Shown here: in pieces, positions 1 through 10,298 of the stretch
Layout: each line of letters opens with the position of its first letter
Numbering within the stretch: the stretch's first letter is position 1
NCBI GenBank assembly: GCA_013396915.1
Contig: VWZL01000583.1
Span: 496,001 to 560,000, forward strand
Length of the DNA stretch: 64,000 nucleotides
Origin: Stercorarius parasiticus
Taxonomy: Eukaryota > Chordata > Aves > Charadriiformes > Stercorariidae
Reading direction: 5' to 3'
Program-made: the position numbers and the translations under genes
The notes under the pieces: model-generated
What the model was told of the DNA's origin: nothing
Databases searched by the model: none
What the model saw: the letters and a program-made list of their open reading frames with translations, nothing else

Positions 1-482
1 AGAAAGACATGGACCTGTTGGAGTAGTTCCAGAGGAGGCCATGAAAATGGTCAGAGGGCTGGAGCACCTCTCCTACGAGGACAGGCTGAGAGCGCCGCGG
101 TTGTTCTGCCTGGAGAAGAGAAGGCTCTGGGGAGACCTTATTGCAACCTTTCAGTACTTAAAGGGGGCTTATAAGAAAAACGGAGAGAGACTTTTTACTA
201 ACACCCATAGTGACAGGACAAGGAGCATCAGTTTTAAACTGAAAAAGGGTAGATTTAGATCAGAAATAAGGAAGAAATATTTTACAATGAACGTGGTGAA
301 ACACTGGAACAAGTTGCCCAGAGAAACTATGAATGCCCCGTCATTGGAAGTGTTCAAGGTCAGGTTGGACAGAGCTTTGAGCAACCTGACCTGGTGAAAG
401 ATGTCCCTGCCCACAGCAGGGGGTTGAAATAGATGATCTTTAAAGGTTCCTGCCAACCCAAACCATTCTATGATTGTGTGAT
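1..482 (+). mobile_element. CR1 LINE, 3' end (5' cut by window edge)
   Basis: This is the 3' end of a CR1 non-LTR retrotransposon in sense orientation. It encodes the C-terminal tail of the CR1 ORF2 protein (frame 41-397, with motifs such as [10 protein letters not shown] and HWNKLPRE). The 3' UTR then ends in the diagnostic 8-bp terminal units ATTCTATG (465-472) and ATTGTGTG (473-480). CR1 inserts without clear target-site duplications and is usually 5'-truncated; here the window edge cuts the left side. The copy at 47919-48396 is of the same or a very close subfamily in opposite orientation. Its sequence continues a few bases past the point where this one meets the window edge. Confidence 0.95.
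41..397 (+). pseudogene. CR1 ORF2 C-terminal remnant
   Basis: An open frame of 118 codons matches the conserved tail of CR1 ORF2, downstream of the reverse transcriptase. Recognisable motifs in order are [10 protein letters not shown] (residues about 7-16), LEKRRLWGDLI (about 24-34), YLKGAY (about 39-44), FTMNVVKHWNKLPRE (about 81-95) and LEVFKVRLDRALSNL (about 102-116). The frame is intact to its natural stop, but the endonuclease and the catalytic reverse-transcriptase core are not in the window. It is transposon protein debris rather than a host gene. The ATG at 41 lies inside the original frame and is not a true start. Confidence 0.85.
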
Positions 483-521
483 CTTACCTCATAAAAGATC
501 AGGCAGATGGCAGAGCAAAGT

Positions 522-1630
522 TGTTTTGGGTTTGCATGGCAAGGTTTTTGTAGCAGGGGCCTACAGGGGTGAGAAGCTGCTAGAAGCTTCTCCCACATCT
601 GATACAGCCAATGCCAGCCAGCTCCAAGATGGACCCGCCTCTGGCCAAGGCCAAACCCATCAGTGACAGTGATAGCGCATGTGGGATAATGTATTTAAGA
701 CGGGTAAAAAAACCCTGCATCGGAACAGCAAATGGAAAGAGGAGTGAGAATATGTGAGGGAAACAACTCTGCAGACACCAAGCTCAGTGAAGAAGGAGGG
801 GAGGAGGTACACCAGGTGCTGAAGCAGAGATTCCCCTGCAGCCCGTGGTAAAGACCATGGTGACGCAGGTTGTCCCCCTGCAGCCCATGGAAGTTAACGG
901 TGGAGCAGATATCCACCTCCAGCCCTTGGAGGACCCCATGCTGGATCAGGTGGATGCCCAAAGGAGGCTGTGACCCCATGGGAACGCTGCGCTGGAGCAG
1001 GCTTGTGGCAGGACCTGTGGCCCCATAGAGAGAGGAGCCCACACTGGAGCAGGTTTGCTGGCAGGACTTGTGACCCCATGGGGGACCCATGCTGTTCCTG
1101 AAGGACTGCACCCCATGGAAAGGACCCCTGCTGGAGCAGTTCATGAAGAACTGAAACCCGTGGGAAGGACTCACGTTGGAGAAGTTCATGGAGGACTGTC
1201 TCCTGTGGGAGGGACCCCATGCTGGAGCAGGGGTAGATTGTGAGGAGTCCTTCCCCTAAGAAGGAAGGAGCAGCAGAGACAACATGTGTTGACCTGACCA
1301 CAACTGTCATTCCCGTCCCCCTGAGCGGCTCAGGGGGAGGAGGTAGAGACAACCAGGAGTGAAGTTGAGCCCGGTAAGAAGGGAGGGGTGAGGGAAGGTG
1401 TTCTAAGATTTGGGTTTATTTCTCATTACCCTACTCTGATTTGATTGGCAATAAATTAAGTTACTTTCTCCAAGTCTGTCTTGCCCGGTAATGGTGAGTG
1501 ATCTCTCCCTGTCCTTACCCCGACCCACGAGCTTTTAATTATATTTTCTCTCCCCTGTCCAGCAGAGGAGGGGGAGTGGTAGAGCGGCTTTGGTGGGCAA
1601 CTGGTGTCCAGCCAGGGTCAACCTACCACA
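522..1630 (+). mobile_element. Solo LTR, ERVL-like endogenous retrovirus
   Basis: This is a complete LTR of 1109 bp that starts TG (522) and ends CA (1630). It is flanked by a perfect 5-bp target-site duplication, AAAGT, at 517-521 and 1631-1635. A TATA-like box (TATTTAAG, 692-699) and a poly(A) signal (AATAAA, 1450-1455) fix it on the + strand. No internal retroviral sequence adjoins, so it is a solo LTR left by LTR-LTR recombination. The 5-bp duplication fits ERVL-type elements; the class is inferred from that and from memory of similar bird LTRs. Its 3' end (GACCCACGAG through GGGTCAACC) is shared with the LTR at 27121-27671. It landed about 40 bp beyond the CR1 end. Confidence 0.9.
840..1230 (+). 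repeat. Degenerate tandem array inside the LTR (about 45-bp period)
   Basis: Inside the solo LTR a unit built on CCCATGG, then GGACCC, then CTGGAGCAG recurs. It is clearest at about 1099-1230, where successive copies are 45 bp long (15 codons). The + frame at 1055-1243 therefore reads as imperfect 15-residue repeats (HPMERTPAGAVH, then KPVGRTHVGEVH, then SPVGGTP). Earlier copies from about 840 are more irregular in length. The array lies between the TATA-like box and the poly(A) signal, so it would be in the R region or leader of the element transcript. Whether the repeats were ever translated is unknown. Confidence 0.7.
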
Positions 1631-1635
1631 AAAGT

Positions 1636-2039
1636 GTAAGAGATTCATTTACGTAAAAGTCTGTTAATAAAGCACAAGGATATGGATGTGGCTGGTTAGG
1701 TTGTAGCCCCATTGGGACAGAGAATTTCAGTCACCAGAGTTTTGACTCAGCTACCTGCATGTACAGCTCAATATGGACTCTATTAGTCAAATCTTAAACT
1801 CTTTATCAAAATTTTCACATAAAGACAGGCTGTAGATTTTTTTGTTTTGTTTTTTTAAGAAATCTGCCCTAGCCCAGGAATTACAGAGGGCCAGCAGAAG
1901 ATGTCTTTTATGCTTCCCTTTCAAAAAAAATACCCAAAACAAACAACAACCCACCAAAACCCACAAAAACCTTTTTAAAATCAGATAATTGATTAGACCA
2001 TCATTGTGAGTGAATTTGCAACACTGAAGACAAAATACG
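1636..2039. other. Unique sequence, no gene seen
   Basis: This interval is AT-rich sequence with A-rich and T-rich runs. I see no coding signal in it apart from lying downstream of the candidate minus-strand poly(A) site. Confidence 0.5.
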
Positions 2040-2229
2040 TCATTCCAGTAGATAACACTTTATTAAAGATTAATTTTTTTATATAGATGCATTTTCTTTC
2101 ATTTGTTCATGCAGACAGCAATTAAACAAAAGTAATTATTTGCACATGCAGCATTAACTTCTTAGAAAAACAGGAGTGCCAGCTCACTCATACTTTTCCT
2201 TCAGCTGTCCTTTTTCCAAGATCCCACCT
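2040..2229 (-). CDS. Candidate terminal exon of minus-strand unit 1
   Basis: On the minus strand an acceptor (CACACAG, after a C/T-rich stretch) precedes 46 coding bases ending in TGA at 2184-2186. The encoded tail is GGILEKGQLKEKYE. A short 3' UTR follows with AATAAA (complement of 2059-2064) and T/G-rich sequence beyond, as expected of a vertebrate 3' end. The exon opens with one base of a split codon, matching the phase in which the exon at 25386-25472 ends. I do not recognise the protein. A GTGAGC motif overlapping the stop could instead be a donor, making this an internal exon. The region is purine-rich, so K/E-rich chance peptides are expected. The call is plausible but unproven. Confidence 0.35.
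2059..2064 (-). terminator. Poly(A) signal AATAAA, minus strand
   Basis: TTTATT on the + strand reads AATAAA on the minus strand. It lies about 120 bases after the TGA of the candidate terminal exon, at the spacing expected for a cleavage signal. AATAAA is common by chance in AT-rich DNA, so it only has weight together with that exon. Confidence 0.35.
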
Positions 2230-3630
2230 CTGTGTGATGGGTGAGGTTAGGATCTCACTCCTAGCAGGAGGAATGGAAGAGGGCAGAACAGAAAAAACAA
2301 CAAATCAAAGATTTAAATCAGTGGACCCCTTGGTATAATAGGGAGAAATACCCTAGAAACTGTCCTTCAGAGCAGCTGCTTTGGCACAGAACAGCCAATA
2401 CGTCTCCACTGGATTTCTCCAGTGTCCAGCAGAAGAGGTGGCTGCAGTAATTTGTATTGTCCTTCTGCTCTGTGTGTTGAGCCCCCTCTCCCAGCCCTAC
2501 TGGGAATTCGAGGCAATCATGTAGGCGAAGGAAACCCCCAACAGCATGGCTGTTTCAAAACTACTTGGCTAAGCTTTCTTGGAAGTCAAGACTATGAGAA
2601 AGCTGAGAACCAGGTGGCAGTGAGGAACTCAATTAGCTTACAAGGGAAATTCCAGCTTTATTTTCTGACATGTGCATGATCTAAATCCCTCCTACTCACA
2701 AAATAGTTAGAAAAGATCTGCCCACATTTTGTCTTGTGTCAATAACAGTAATGCAGAGAAAAGTGTTCACTAAGGTTTCTTTCCTGGGATATTTTCTTTG
2801 GTTTTGACCTTTTAAGTTACCTGCAGATTGCTGACATCCCCAGTAAAGGATGTAGGCACCTGGTCATCACTCAGATTGCACTGAAGACCTCATCATTGCC
2901 CAGTCCTGTGCTCTTCACTTATGGGATAGAACTCTTCTTACTTTCAATGAAACAAAGAGAAAGACATAATCAGAGTAATAATTCATGTCTCTCTTTTTGA
3001 AAAGAATGAATTAACCTCGGAATCAGTCATCTTTCACTGATGTGCAGCTTACATAGCACAAGCCATTGCAGTATGATGCCAGCTGATTAAACAATAATAA
3101 AACATAGAATTTGATAATCATAATTCTGTCTTTGGACAGAAGATACACCCAATTGCCTCTCCCCCGCTGTTGATGAATACAGATAGATACCCTGTTGCAT
3201 ATTTAAAAAAAAAACAACTTGTTTACTCATGGATTTTGTATACACTAATGAAACAGAAGTTGGCAGCATTTGCAGGCCTAAGCATACGATAATTTTGCAG
3301 GCCCCAGTATCTCTGCAGAACTGTCTTTGAGATGTATTTTTTGATATCTAGAAACAACTGTCTATAGAACCATCGCTGCCTCGTAGTTTGGCAGTGTTAG
3401 AAATCAAATCAGTCTCATCACTAGTGATGCTAAATAATACCTGACCTAGTTTGCAACACGTAAGCCAAATTTTAACACTACAGGACAAAATTTATTTGCA
3501 GTTTTAAATGCTCAATGAAACAGCTTAAACAGTGTTGATCGTAACTTCAATAGCTTACAGTCATTTGTTAACCTCGTTGAAAGGCTGCCAAGTCTTGCAG
3601 TTAAAAGGGTGATTGGACAGCCTATAGCTG
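2230..3630. other. Unique sequence, no gene seen
   Basis: This is mixed AT-rich sequence. Short open frames (for example 2422-2679 on + and 3087-3269 on minus) have no recognisable motifs and no splice or promoter context. I treat them as chance. Confidence 0.5.
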
Positions 3631-3635
3631 AAAGC

Positions 3636-3772
3636 TTGGAAACACTGTCTGACCACAGGCAAGTCACTCAGCCTTCTAGGTGTCAATTCAACAGCTATAA
3701 AAAGTATGTAATATTTGCCACATGCATCTCATAAAGCTATTCAGAAAATGAATTAATCATTTAATAATTGCA
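3636..3772 (+). repeat. MIR-type SINE fragment
   Basis: The order of landmarks matches the MIR/CORE-SINE consensus on the + strand. GACCACAGGCAAGTCACTCAG corresponds to the conserved GACCTTGGGCAAGTCACTTAA block. A CAATTCAACAGCTATAAAA stretch follows in place of the CTCAGTTTCCTCATCTGTAAAA block, and then CTCATAAAGCTATT and GAATTAATCATTTAATAA. Divergence is high, as expected for this ancient amniote family. Boundaries are approximate. Confidence 0.6.
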
Positions 3773-4610
3773 GATCACCTGATTATATATCTTTTTAAAA
3801 TGTCTGTTTAATTTTAAAGTATATCCAGTCTTGGCAGTCTTTTCTTCACGAAACCTCTGGTCTGAAGCACGAACACAAGCAGCTGAGTTTAGCTTGTGTC
3901 CAATAACAAATTAAGTAGCAGATACACCATTGGCGTAGATGATTGTAGCTCTCTTGTTTTTAATGAAGCTATAGCAATGCATACCAGCTAATGATCTGCT
4001 TGTATAGTTCTGGGAGTTAACAGAGAAGGTAATCCGAAAATACTGAATTCAATCTTACAGCCCAATTGTAATAAAACAGATGAAGTCATTCAATATGTTT
4101 TCGTAGAAAACCCAGCAAACAGGGAATTGATAATTTGCTTTTATGATGCTAAGGAATAAAATAGGCACAGTTTGTAGGAAATAATGTTGCAACATTGTAG
4201 CAACAATGCAAGACCTCCTAGGAGTGGAAAATGTCTTTATTTTAAATCTGAAATTTCAGTCATTCTCTTATATCTTCCTCCCACATCTTGGGTCTGGATA
4301 TGTCTTTTTGTAACCTGACCGTGATTATTTTTACCATCCTGCCCCACTTTGGCATGTCATTGGGATTTACTCACTGTCCATTGCCTCCTCATCTGGGTGT
4401 CGTGCTCAGGTGTAGGTAGATAATGTGCTAGGATCTTGATGACCTGCTAACCTAGGTGCTATGAATACAGGCCACTCTTGTAACTGTTCTCCAGCTGGTT
4501 TTTCCTTCTGATGCTTCTACCCCCAGATATTGCTATTCATCTGCCGCAAATACTAATCTTAACATTTCTGTAACAATTCTTTACATACTGAGAATGTGCA
4601 GAATGTGCAT

Positions 4611-4694
4611 GTTTCGGTATACTTATTATCCTTGTTTTATTTATCTAGATTAGGTTATATTTAATAGATAAATAAAACAGGGGCATACTGAAAC
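4611..4694. repeat. Long inverted repeat (hairpin, about 84 bp)
   Basis: The left arm (4611-4646) and right arm (4666-4694) are near-complementary around a loop of about 19 bases. The inner 14 bp pair perfectly (4633-4646 with 4666-4679). The outer ends GTTTCGGTAT and ATACTGAAAC pair with one mismatch. The left arm carries about seven extra bases that would bulge. It could be a palindromic transposon remnant or a foldback. An arm of this length could also form a microRNA-like hairpin, for which there is no further evidence. Confidence 0.7.
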
Positions 4695-5216
4695 AATCTG
4701 CATGATTATCATCTGACTTGGGGCACTCGAGAGGTTAAGCAGATCTGTCTGTGGTAATAAAAGTCATGTGCAAGATTCTTTTTTTTAATTCATTTTTTTT
4801 CAAAGAAAAGAAAACAGAAAAAATAAACAATGAAAGAATTCCTAAACTTTCCTTAAAGAAAAATTGGACAATACAATAGTTTCCCTGGCTAAAACTGAAT
4901 TTCAAGATCTTGAAATGCTGAATTGTCCCTTCATTTGTGCAAGAAAACTTTATTTCCCACTTGCTACAACATTATCTATGTAACCCTTTTACCCTGCTAC
5001 TCTAAATGCATGTTACTCCACTTCTTATAGAAGGCACACTGTTTGGAGTAGGTATTAGCATATTAGTGTTAATGGTAACAAAAAATGAGCAATTGGTCTT
5101 TTTGTGGCTGTATGCTATAGTATATAAATATGAGAAACCAGACCGTGTTCAAATAAATTTCAATTCTCTTTAGTTTTTAGGAATTATAAGATTTTGCCTT
5201 AAAATATTGTAAGGAT

Positions 5217-5266
5217 GCCTCTGCAAACTGACAGTTGGCAGTTCAATTACTTGAGTTGCAGAGGCA
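5217..5266. repeat. Short perfect-stem inverted repeat
   Basis: TGCCTCTGCAA (5217-5227) is the exact reverse complement of TTGCAGAGGCA (5256-5266), with a 28-base spacer. The surroundings are unremarkable. It may be a chance hairpin or a remnant of a foldback repeat. Confidence 0.6.
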
Positions 5267-6690
5267 GTCTGTGAGTTAACTGCAACACGTTATCATTAAT
5301 GTTGTGTCTGCTTTTGTAAGGTGTTTCGTACTTTAAACACGTGCTGTACATGCAATGTGTTACAGCGATTTCCCTGGTGTTATTTTTATTGAATTCTAGG
5401 CTAAATAGGCACATAACACAGTAGATAACTTGCTAATGTGTCAATTAATGCCACCTCAGGGCTGAAGTAAATTGCAAAGACTTTTAAAACTGTGAATATG
5501 CATTTCATGCTTGTCGTAGGTTTCTCCCTTTTTCTCTTGTCCTATTTTCTGCCTTTTTTTCTTAAATAGTCCATCTTAAAGCCCTCTGGTTCATAACAAT
5601 GAATTGCCTTGGGGGGAGATAGTTGTTTAACGAATCTCAGAAACATGTATTCTGCACATGCAAGCATCATATTTTGATTAAGCACTGTGTGTGGCAAGAG
5701 CTCCATACATTTCTCTCTATATGCTCAAAACAAAAGCAACTTTTTATGACATTTTCAAGAAAAGCAGACTTTATTCAACCAGACTTATAAAAAGCTAAAG
5801 CATCACATCAAAAAAGAGAAATTTTAAAAGAATATGATGAAATTTTACAGGCAACGCATTTAGTTCTGTGAAATGTAAGAATAATTATATTTCAGTACAT
5901 TTAAGGTGTAGTTCTGCCTAACTACAGTCACTTTCATTAAGTTCTTGGCTTTGTCTAGCAATATATTTGGCGTTGCCTAGCAGTATATTTCAAGATAAAT
6001 GTCATATCTTGTATAGTGTATTTAAAACCCGTACACAAACCAGTTTATTTAGATGTTCATTTGTTGAGTAAAAAACCCACAAATGGCTGGCTCACAGCCC
6101 TTAATCTCTAGAATCCCTTAAGAATCCCTGCTTTGAAATCAGTTGCAGGTTCTATCAATTATATCTGTTTAAATGGACAAATTTAATTACTACAGAAGAG
6201 CAATTGATTTTTAAATTACCACTGATTGCACAGTGGGTATCTCAGTGGGAAGACAGGTACATGCAGGCTCTCAAATGGAATCAATGTATTAATTAATCTA
6301 CAGATTGATATACTCCATAGAAAGTTCCTGATGTCTTCACCTCCTTCCTGTAGATTCATTTGTTTCAATTTAAAAGGAATTTATGATTATCTACAACTGA
6401 AAAATTTAAATGCAGTATCAAATTGCACATGCTGTGTATAATACTTCTAAGTTTTTGTTTCTGACTTTGCATATTCAGTGCCATTGGCTAGCCTAGGTGG
6501 CCTCTGGGTGATAAAGGATTCTTTACAACACTGAAATATTAAACTGTGCAATATCATGCCAAGGTATATGTGTGTACGCTAAGGAGTGGAGCTAAAAATT
6601 ACTCTAAGTAAAATGGAAAATAATTCCTTTCATGGAACAGCAAAAAGAACATAAACAAAAACAGAGCTGAAGAAAAGAAATATCTCCTCA

Positions 6691-7187
6691 GTACTGTGTC
6701 CAGTGCCGGGCTCCCCAGTACAGAAGAGATGGACATACTGGAAGAAGTCCAGCAAAGAAACACTAAGATGATTAAGGAACATCTCTTATATGAGGAGGGG
6801 CTGAGAGAGCTGGGACTGCTTAGCCTCAAGAAGAGACTTAGTGGTGATGTTATCAATGTGTATAAGTGTATAATGGGAGAGAGTAAAGTTGAAGCCGGAT
6901 TCGTCTTTGTGGTGGCCACTGAAAGGACAAAAGGCACAGATTGAAATATAGGAAATTTCCCTAAACATGAGAAAAAAATCCTTTCTCGCTTTGACAATGG
7001 TAAAACACTGGAAGAGGCTGCCCAGAGAGGTTATATTCAGGATATATTCTGCCCTTGGATATATTCAGGACCTGGCTGAACCCATCCCTGAGACATGTGC
7101 TCTAGCTGACCCTGCTTTGGCTAAAGGCTTGGACTAGATAATCTCCAGAGGTGGCTTCCAGCCTCAGCTGTTCTGTGATTCTATGGA
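6691..7187 (+). mobile_element. Old CR1 LINE fragment
   Basis: This is a sense-orientation CR1 3' fragment. It starts at the block GTACTGTGTCCAGTGCCGGG, retains a degraded ORF2 tail (frame 6696-6944: LLYEEGLRELGLLSLKK, YKCIMGE), and reaches the CR1 3' UTR (TTGGACTAGATAATCTCCAGAGG). It ends in ATTCTATGG near 7187. The protein frame is broken after about 6944. Divergence is clearly greater than in the copies at 1-482 and 9283-10298, so this is an older insertion. Confidence 0.85.
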
Positions 7188-9282
7188 TATTGTTAACAGG
7201 CTTAACATGTAAGGGACTTGTAATATTTCATTTTTAAAACTGCTTTCTAGTCATGAAGTGTATAGGTTCTTTCTTCAGAGGTAGTTGGTTTCTGAGGCCT
7301 ACGTACTCAAGGAAGCATGAACATCTACCTACCTACTAATGTTGCACTTTCAGAGTAAGACACTGAATCCAGCTATATTATATTATAAGTTAAGTCTATG
7401 ATTTCACTGAAAATCTTGATCTAAGTCTACAAAGGACTTGAATTTTCCTGCACTGTCAGCAATTAACTTTTATAATTTTTTCAGGACAAAGCTTTTTATT
7501 TGTCATTTATTTTTCTAGAGTGGTTTTGTTAAAGGTTTGAAGAGCACTGAAACTAGTACAAGGGAAAAGAAAAGAATCCACAGTTTGAGTGGATGGAGGC
7601 TTGAAAGACCAAAGGAACTAGCAATTAAACTGACTGTGTGGGGCCACAGCTTGAGTTAAGGAGGAATAAATGAGCTGCGAACACAGTAGTCAAAATTACT
7701 GATAGACAGTAATCCATGGGAAACAAGTGTCAAGAATAATATTTGGAGCCAGTCATTCCTGGATGTGGCAGACATTACTGAATTATAGCTGATTCTATTT
7801 TAGAATTGATTTCCATTTGGTTTTGGCAAGCGGTAAGTGGACTGAAGAAGAGTTGGTCATAAAAACAACCTTCTTTTAACTGATTACATAAAGATTACAT
7901 TTAGATTAACTGGAGGATTAACAGAAGTTGGTCTTTAGGTTTCTTGATTTCAAAAGGAAGGATGAACTTCAAGAAATTAGGAGAATTAATTAATTAAATC
8001 AAAGAGTGGCCAGCAAGGAAAGCTAAACCTCAGTGACGGGAAGTGTGGTTGTGTAATAAGAATTGACAAAAGTCAAACGTTATTAGTCTTAAAAGAATAT
8101 ATATAGCAAAAGATTCTTCAGCCACATAAAATTAAGAGAACAGTGAGATCCCTGTGCACTGAAGATGAAGGAGCAATGGAGGATAAATTATGCATGGTTT
8201 AAAATGTATTTGAATATTTTGCCTCAGTTTTCAATGTGATTCACAAGCTAGATGAAAGGAAAGAGGGACTGAAAATCTGAAGAGGCAGCAAAACTTGGAA
8301 AGCTTGATGTGGGTCAGTTAGGAAAGCTGTGATTATTTTTCCAGAAGTATAATGGAAGTAGTATATGAAACACATGACCACCTGTGACAGCAGGAAATTG
8401 GATTTGATGAGCCAAGAAATCTGTTCTTAAACTCCAGTGCTCCTGTATTACTTGCACAAAAACTCCTGTCCATCAATACAATTAGTTTTTTCTACACCAC
8501 AGAGAATCTTGACAAATCGAATTATCTTGATTTGTAATACAGTGTTTTCATTTAGATTTGATCTTGTAATTTAGAAAGTATGGACACATCATTGCATGTA
8601 AATGCAGTGGGATGCAGATGATACAATTATCTATCCAGGGTAACTAATAATTAAGTGTTTTAAATTTCAAGTAACAATGTAGACTCATTCGTACAAGCAC
8701 CTGTCTACAGCCTGCACATGTAGACTCCTCTAAAACTCAGTAGAGCTCTCTGCAGTGCAAGAATCTTCATCATAAAGCTACTCTGAAAATCAGGAACAGT
8801 CTCACATAGAATTACAAGTAGCCTAAGTATTTCTGATAAATCAAGTAATATGTTGAAATTTAATAGATGTGCATAATGTCAGTTAAAGTCATATTGCAGG
8901 AAGTATAAATTTTTTAATTTTGAGAAAAATACACATTTAACTTCTAGGGATAGATTTTTACTTTTGTAAGATCTGTAGGACTGGATATTAAGGTAAAAGA
9001 TATTTTTCATCTCACAGTGCTTCATGCTGCTGACTTGAGCTTCAAGTTACCTTTTGCTTATTATAAATAACAAAAATTGTTAAAAAAAACCCCTGTAAAC
9101 TTTACACACCCTCCAAGTCCTCCAGTTATCATAATATATTATGGGTATTCATTTCAGCCTACACATTTACTTGTGTGTCCTCTACTACTACAGAATTTTC
9201 ATGAGAGTGTAATACCTTTCCACTTAAGTACGAGCCAGCAGCTGTCTACTGCCCTTTGCATTTGAGAGCTAGAAAATACTGA
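7188..9282. other. Unique or unclassified AT-rich sequence
   Basis: No gene is seen. From about 7550 to 8400 the strand is purine-biased. This could be the eroded remains of an ancient LINE, but I could not anchor it to a family. The frame at 9077-9265 (+) is low complexity. Confidence 0.4.
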
Positions 9283-10298
9283 TTCGGCGGCGCAGAGTCT
9301 AGTTGGAGGCCTGTAACTAGCGGTGTTCCCCAGGGGTCAGCAGTGGTCCAGTCTTGTTCAATATATTCATCAACAACCTGGACGAGGGGACAGAGTGTAC
9401 CCTCAGCGAGTTTGCTGATGATACAAAACTGGGAGGAGTGTCTGACACACCAGAAGGCTGTGCTGCCATGCAGCGAGACCTGGACAGGCTGGAGAGTTGA
9501 GTGAAGAGGAACCTTATGAAATGCAACAAGGGCAAGTGTAGGGTCCTGCACCTGGGGAGGAATAATCCCATACACCGGTACAGGTTGGGGGCTGACGTGC
9601 TGGAGAGCAGCTTGGTGGAAAGAGACCTGGGAGTCCTGGTGGGCAACAAGTTGACCATGAGCCAGCAATGTTTCCTTGCGGCCAAGAAGGCCAATGGCAT
9701 CCTGGGGTGCATTAAAAAGAGCGTGGCCAGCAGGTCGAGGGAGGTCATCCTCCCCCTCTACTCGGCCCTGGTGAGGCCACATTTGGAGTACTGTGTCCAG
9801 TTCTGGGCCCCCCAGTTCAAGAAGGACAGGGAACTACTGGAGAGAATCCAGAGGAAGGCTGCAAAGATGATCCAGGGAATGGAGCACCTGTCTTATGAGG
9901 ACAGGCTGAGGGACCTGGGTCTGTTGAGCCTGGAGAAGAGCAGACTGAGAGGGGATCTTATCTATGCTTATAAATATCTAAAGGGTGGGTGTCAAGAGGA
10001 TGGGACCAGACTTTTTTCAGTGGTGCCCAGCAACAGGGCAAGGGGCAACAGGCACAAGCTGGAACACAAGAAATTCCATCTGAACATGAGGAAAAACTTC
10101 TTTACTTTGAGGGTGCCAGAGCACTGGAACAGGCTGCCAGAGAGGTTGTGGAATCTCCTTCTCTGGACATATTCAAAAGCCTCTTGGATGCATTCCCATC
10201 CAGCCCGCTGTAGGTGAACCTGCTTTGGCAGGGGGGTTGGACTAGATGATTTCCAAAGGTTCCTTCCAACCCCTACCATTCTCTGATTCTGTGATTCT
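9283..10298 (+). mobile_element. CR1 LINE, 5'-truncated, with RT fragment
   Basis: This is the best-preserved CR1 in the window, about 1 kb in sense orientation. It begins inside the reverse-transcriptase domain (the block before GVPQGS), runs through the ORF2 C-terminus, and ends with ATTCTCTG, ATTCTGTG and a partial unit (10278-10298). The 3' UTR shows the conserved GGTTGGACTAGATGATTTCC block. The 5' junction is approximate. It is non-functional because of the truncation and the ORF lesions. Confidence 0.95.
9330..10216 (+). pseudogene. CR1 ORF2 reverse transcriptase fragment (broken)
   Basis: This is the C-terminal part of the CR1 reverse transcriptase. The GVPQGS motif (about 9323-9340) and the catalytic FADD box (9411-9422) are visible. 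They are followed by the thumb and tail motifs [25 protein letters not shown] and HWNRLP. Three lesions are evident. A 1-bp deletion after PQGS lies at about 9339-9346. A TGA sits at 9498-9500 where the family has Trp. A further 1-bp deletion near 10135-10138 shifts the last residues (the expected [12 protein letters not shown] continues in another frame). The 9501-10217 frame is long only because the middle survived; its ATG is internal. Confidence 0.9.

Larger units (their letters stand above)
3773..6689. other. AT-rich unique sequence with two hairpins
   Basis: No gene is seen here. Two inverted repeats (4611-4694 and 5217-5266) are listed separately. The only frame over 60 codons (6226-6441, +) has no recognisable motif. 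Confidence 0.5.

Noticed and set aside
9501..10217. 238-codon frame that might look like a gene
   Set aside because: It is the CR1 ORF2 reverse-transcriptase tail, lying downstream of an in-frame TGA, with frameshifts on both sides and the CR1 3' terminal repeats after it.
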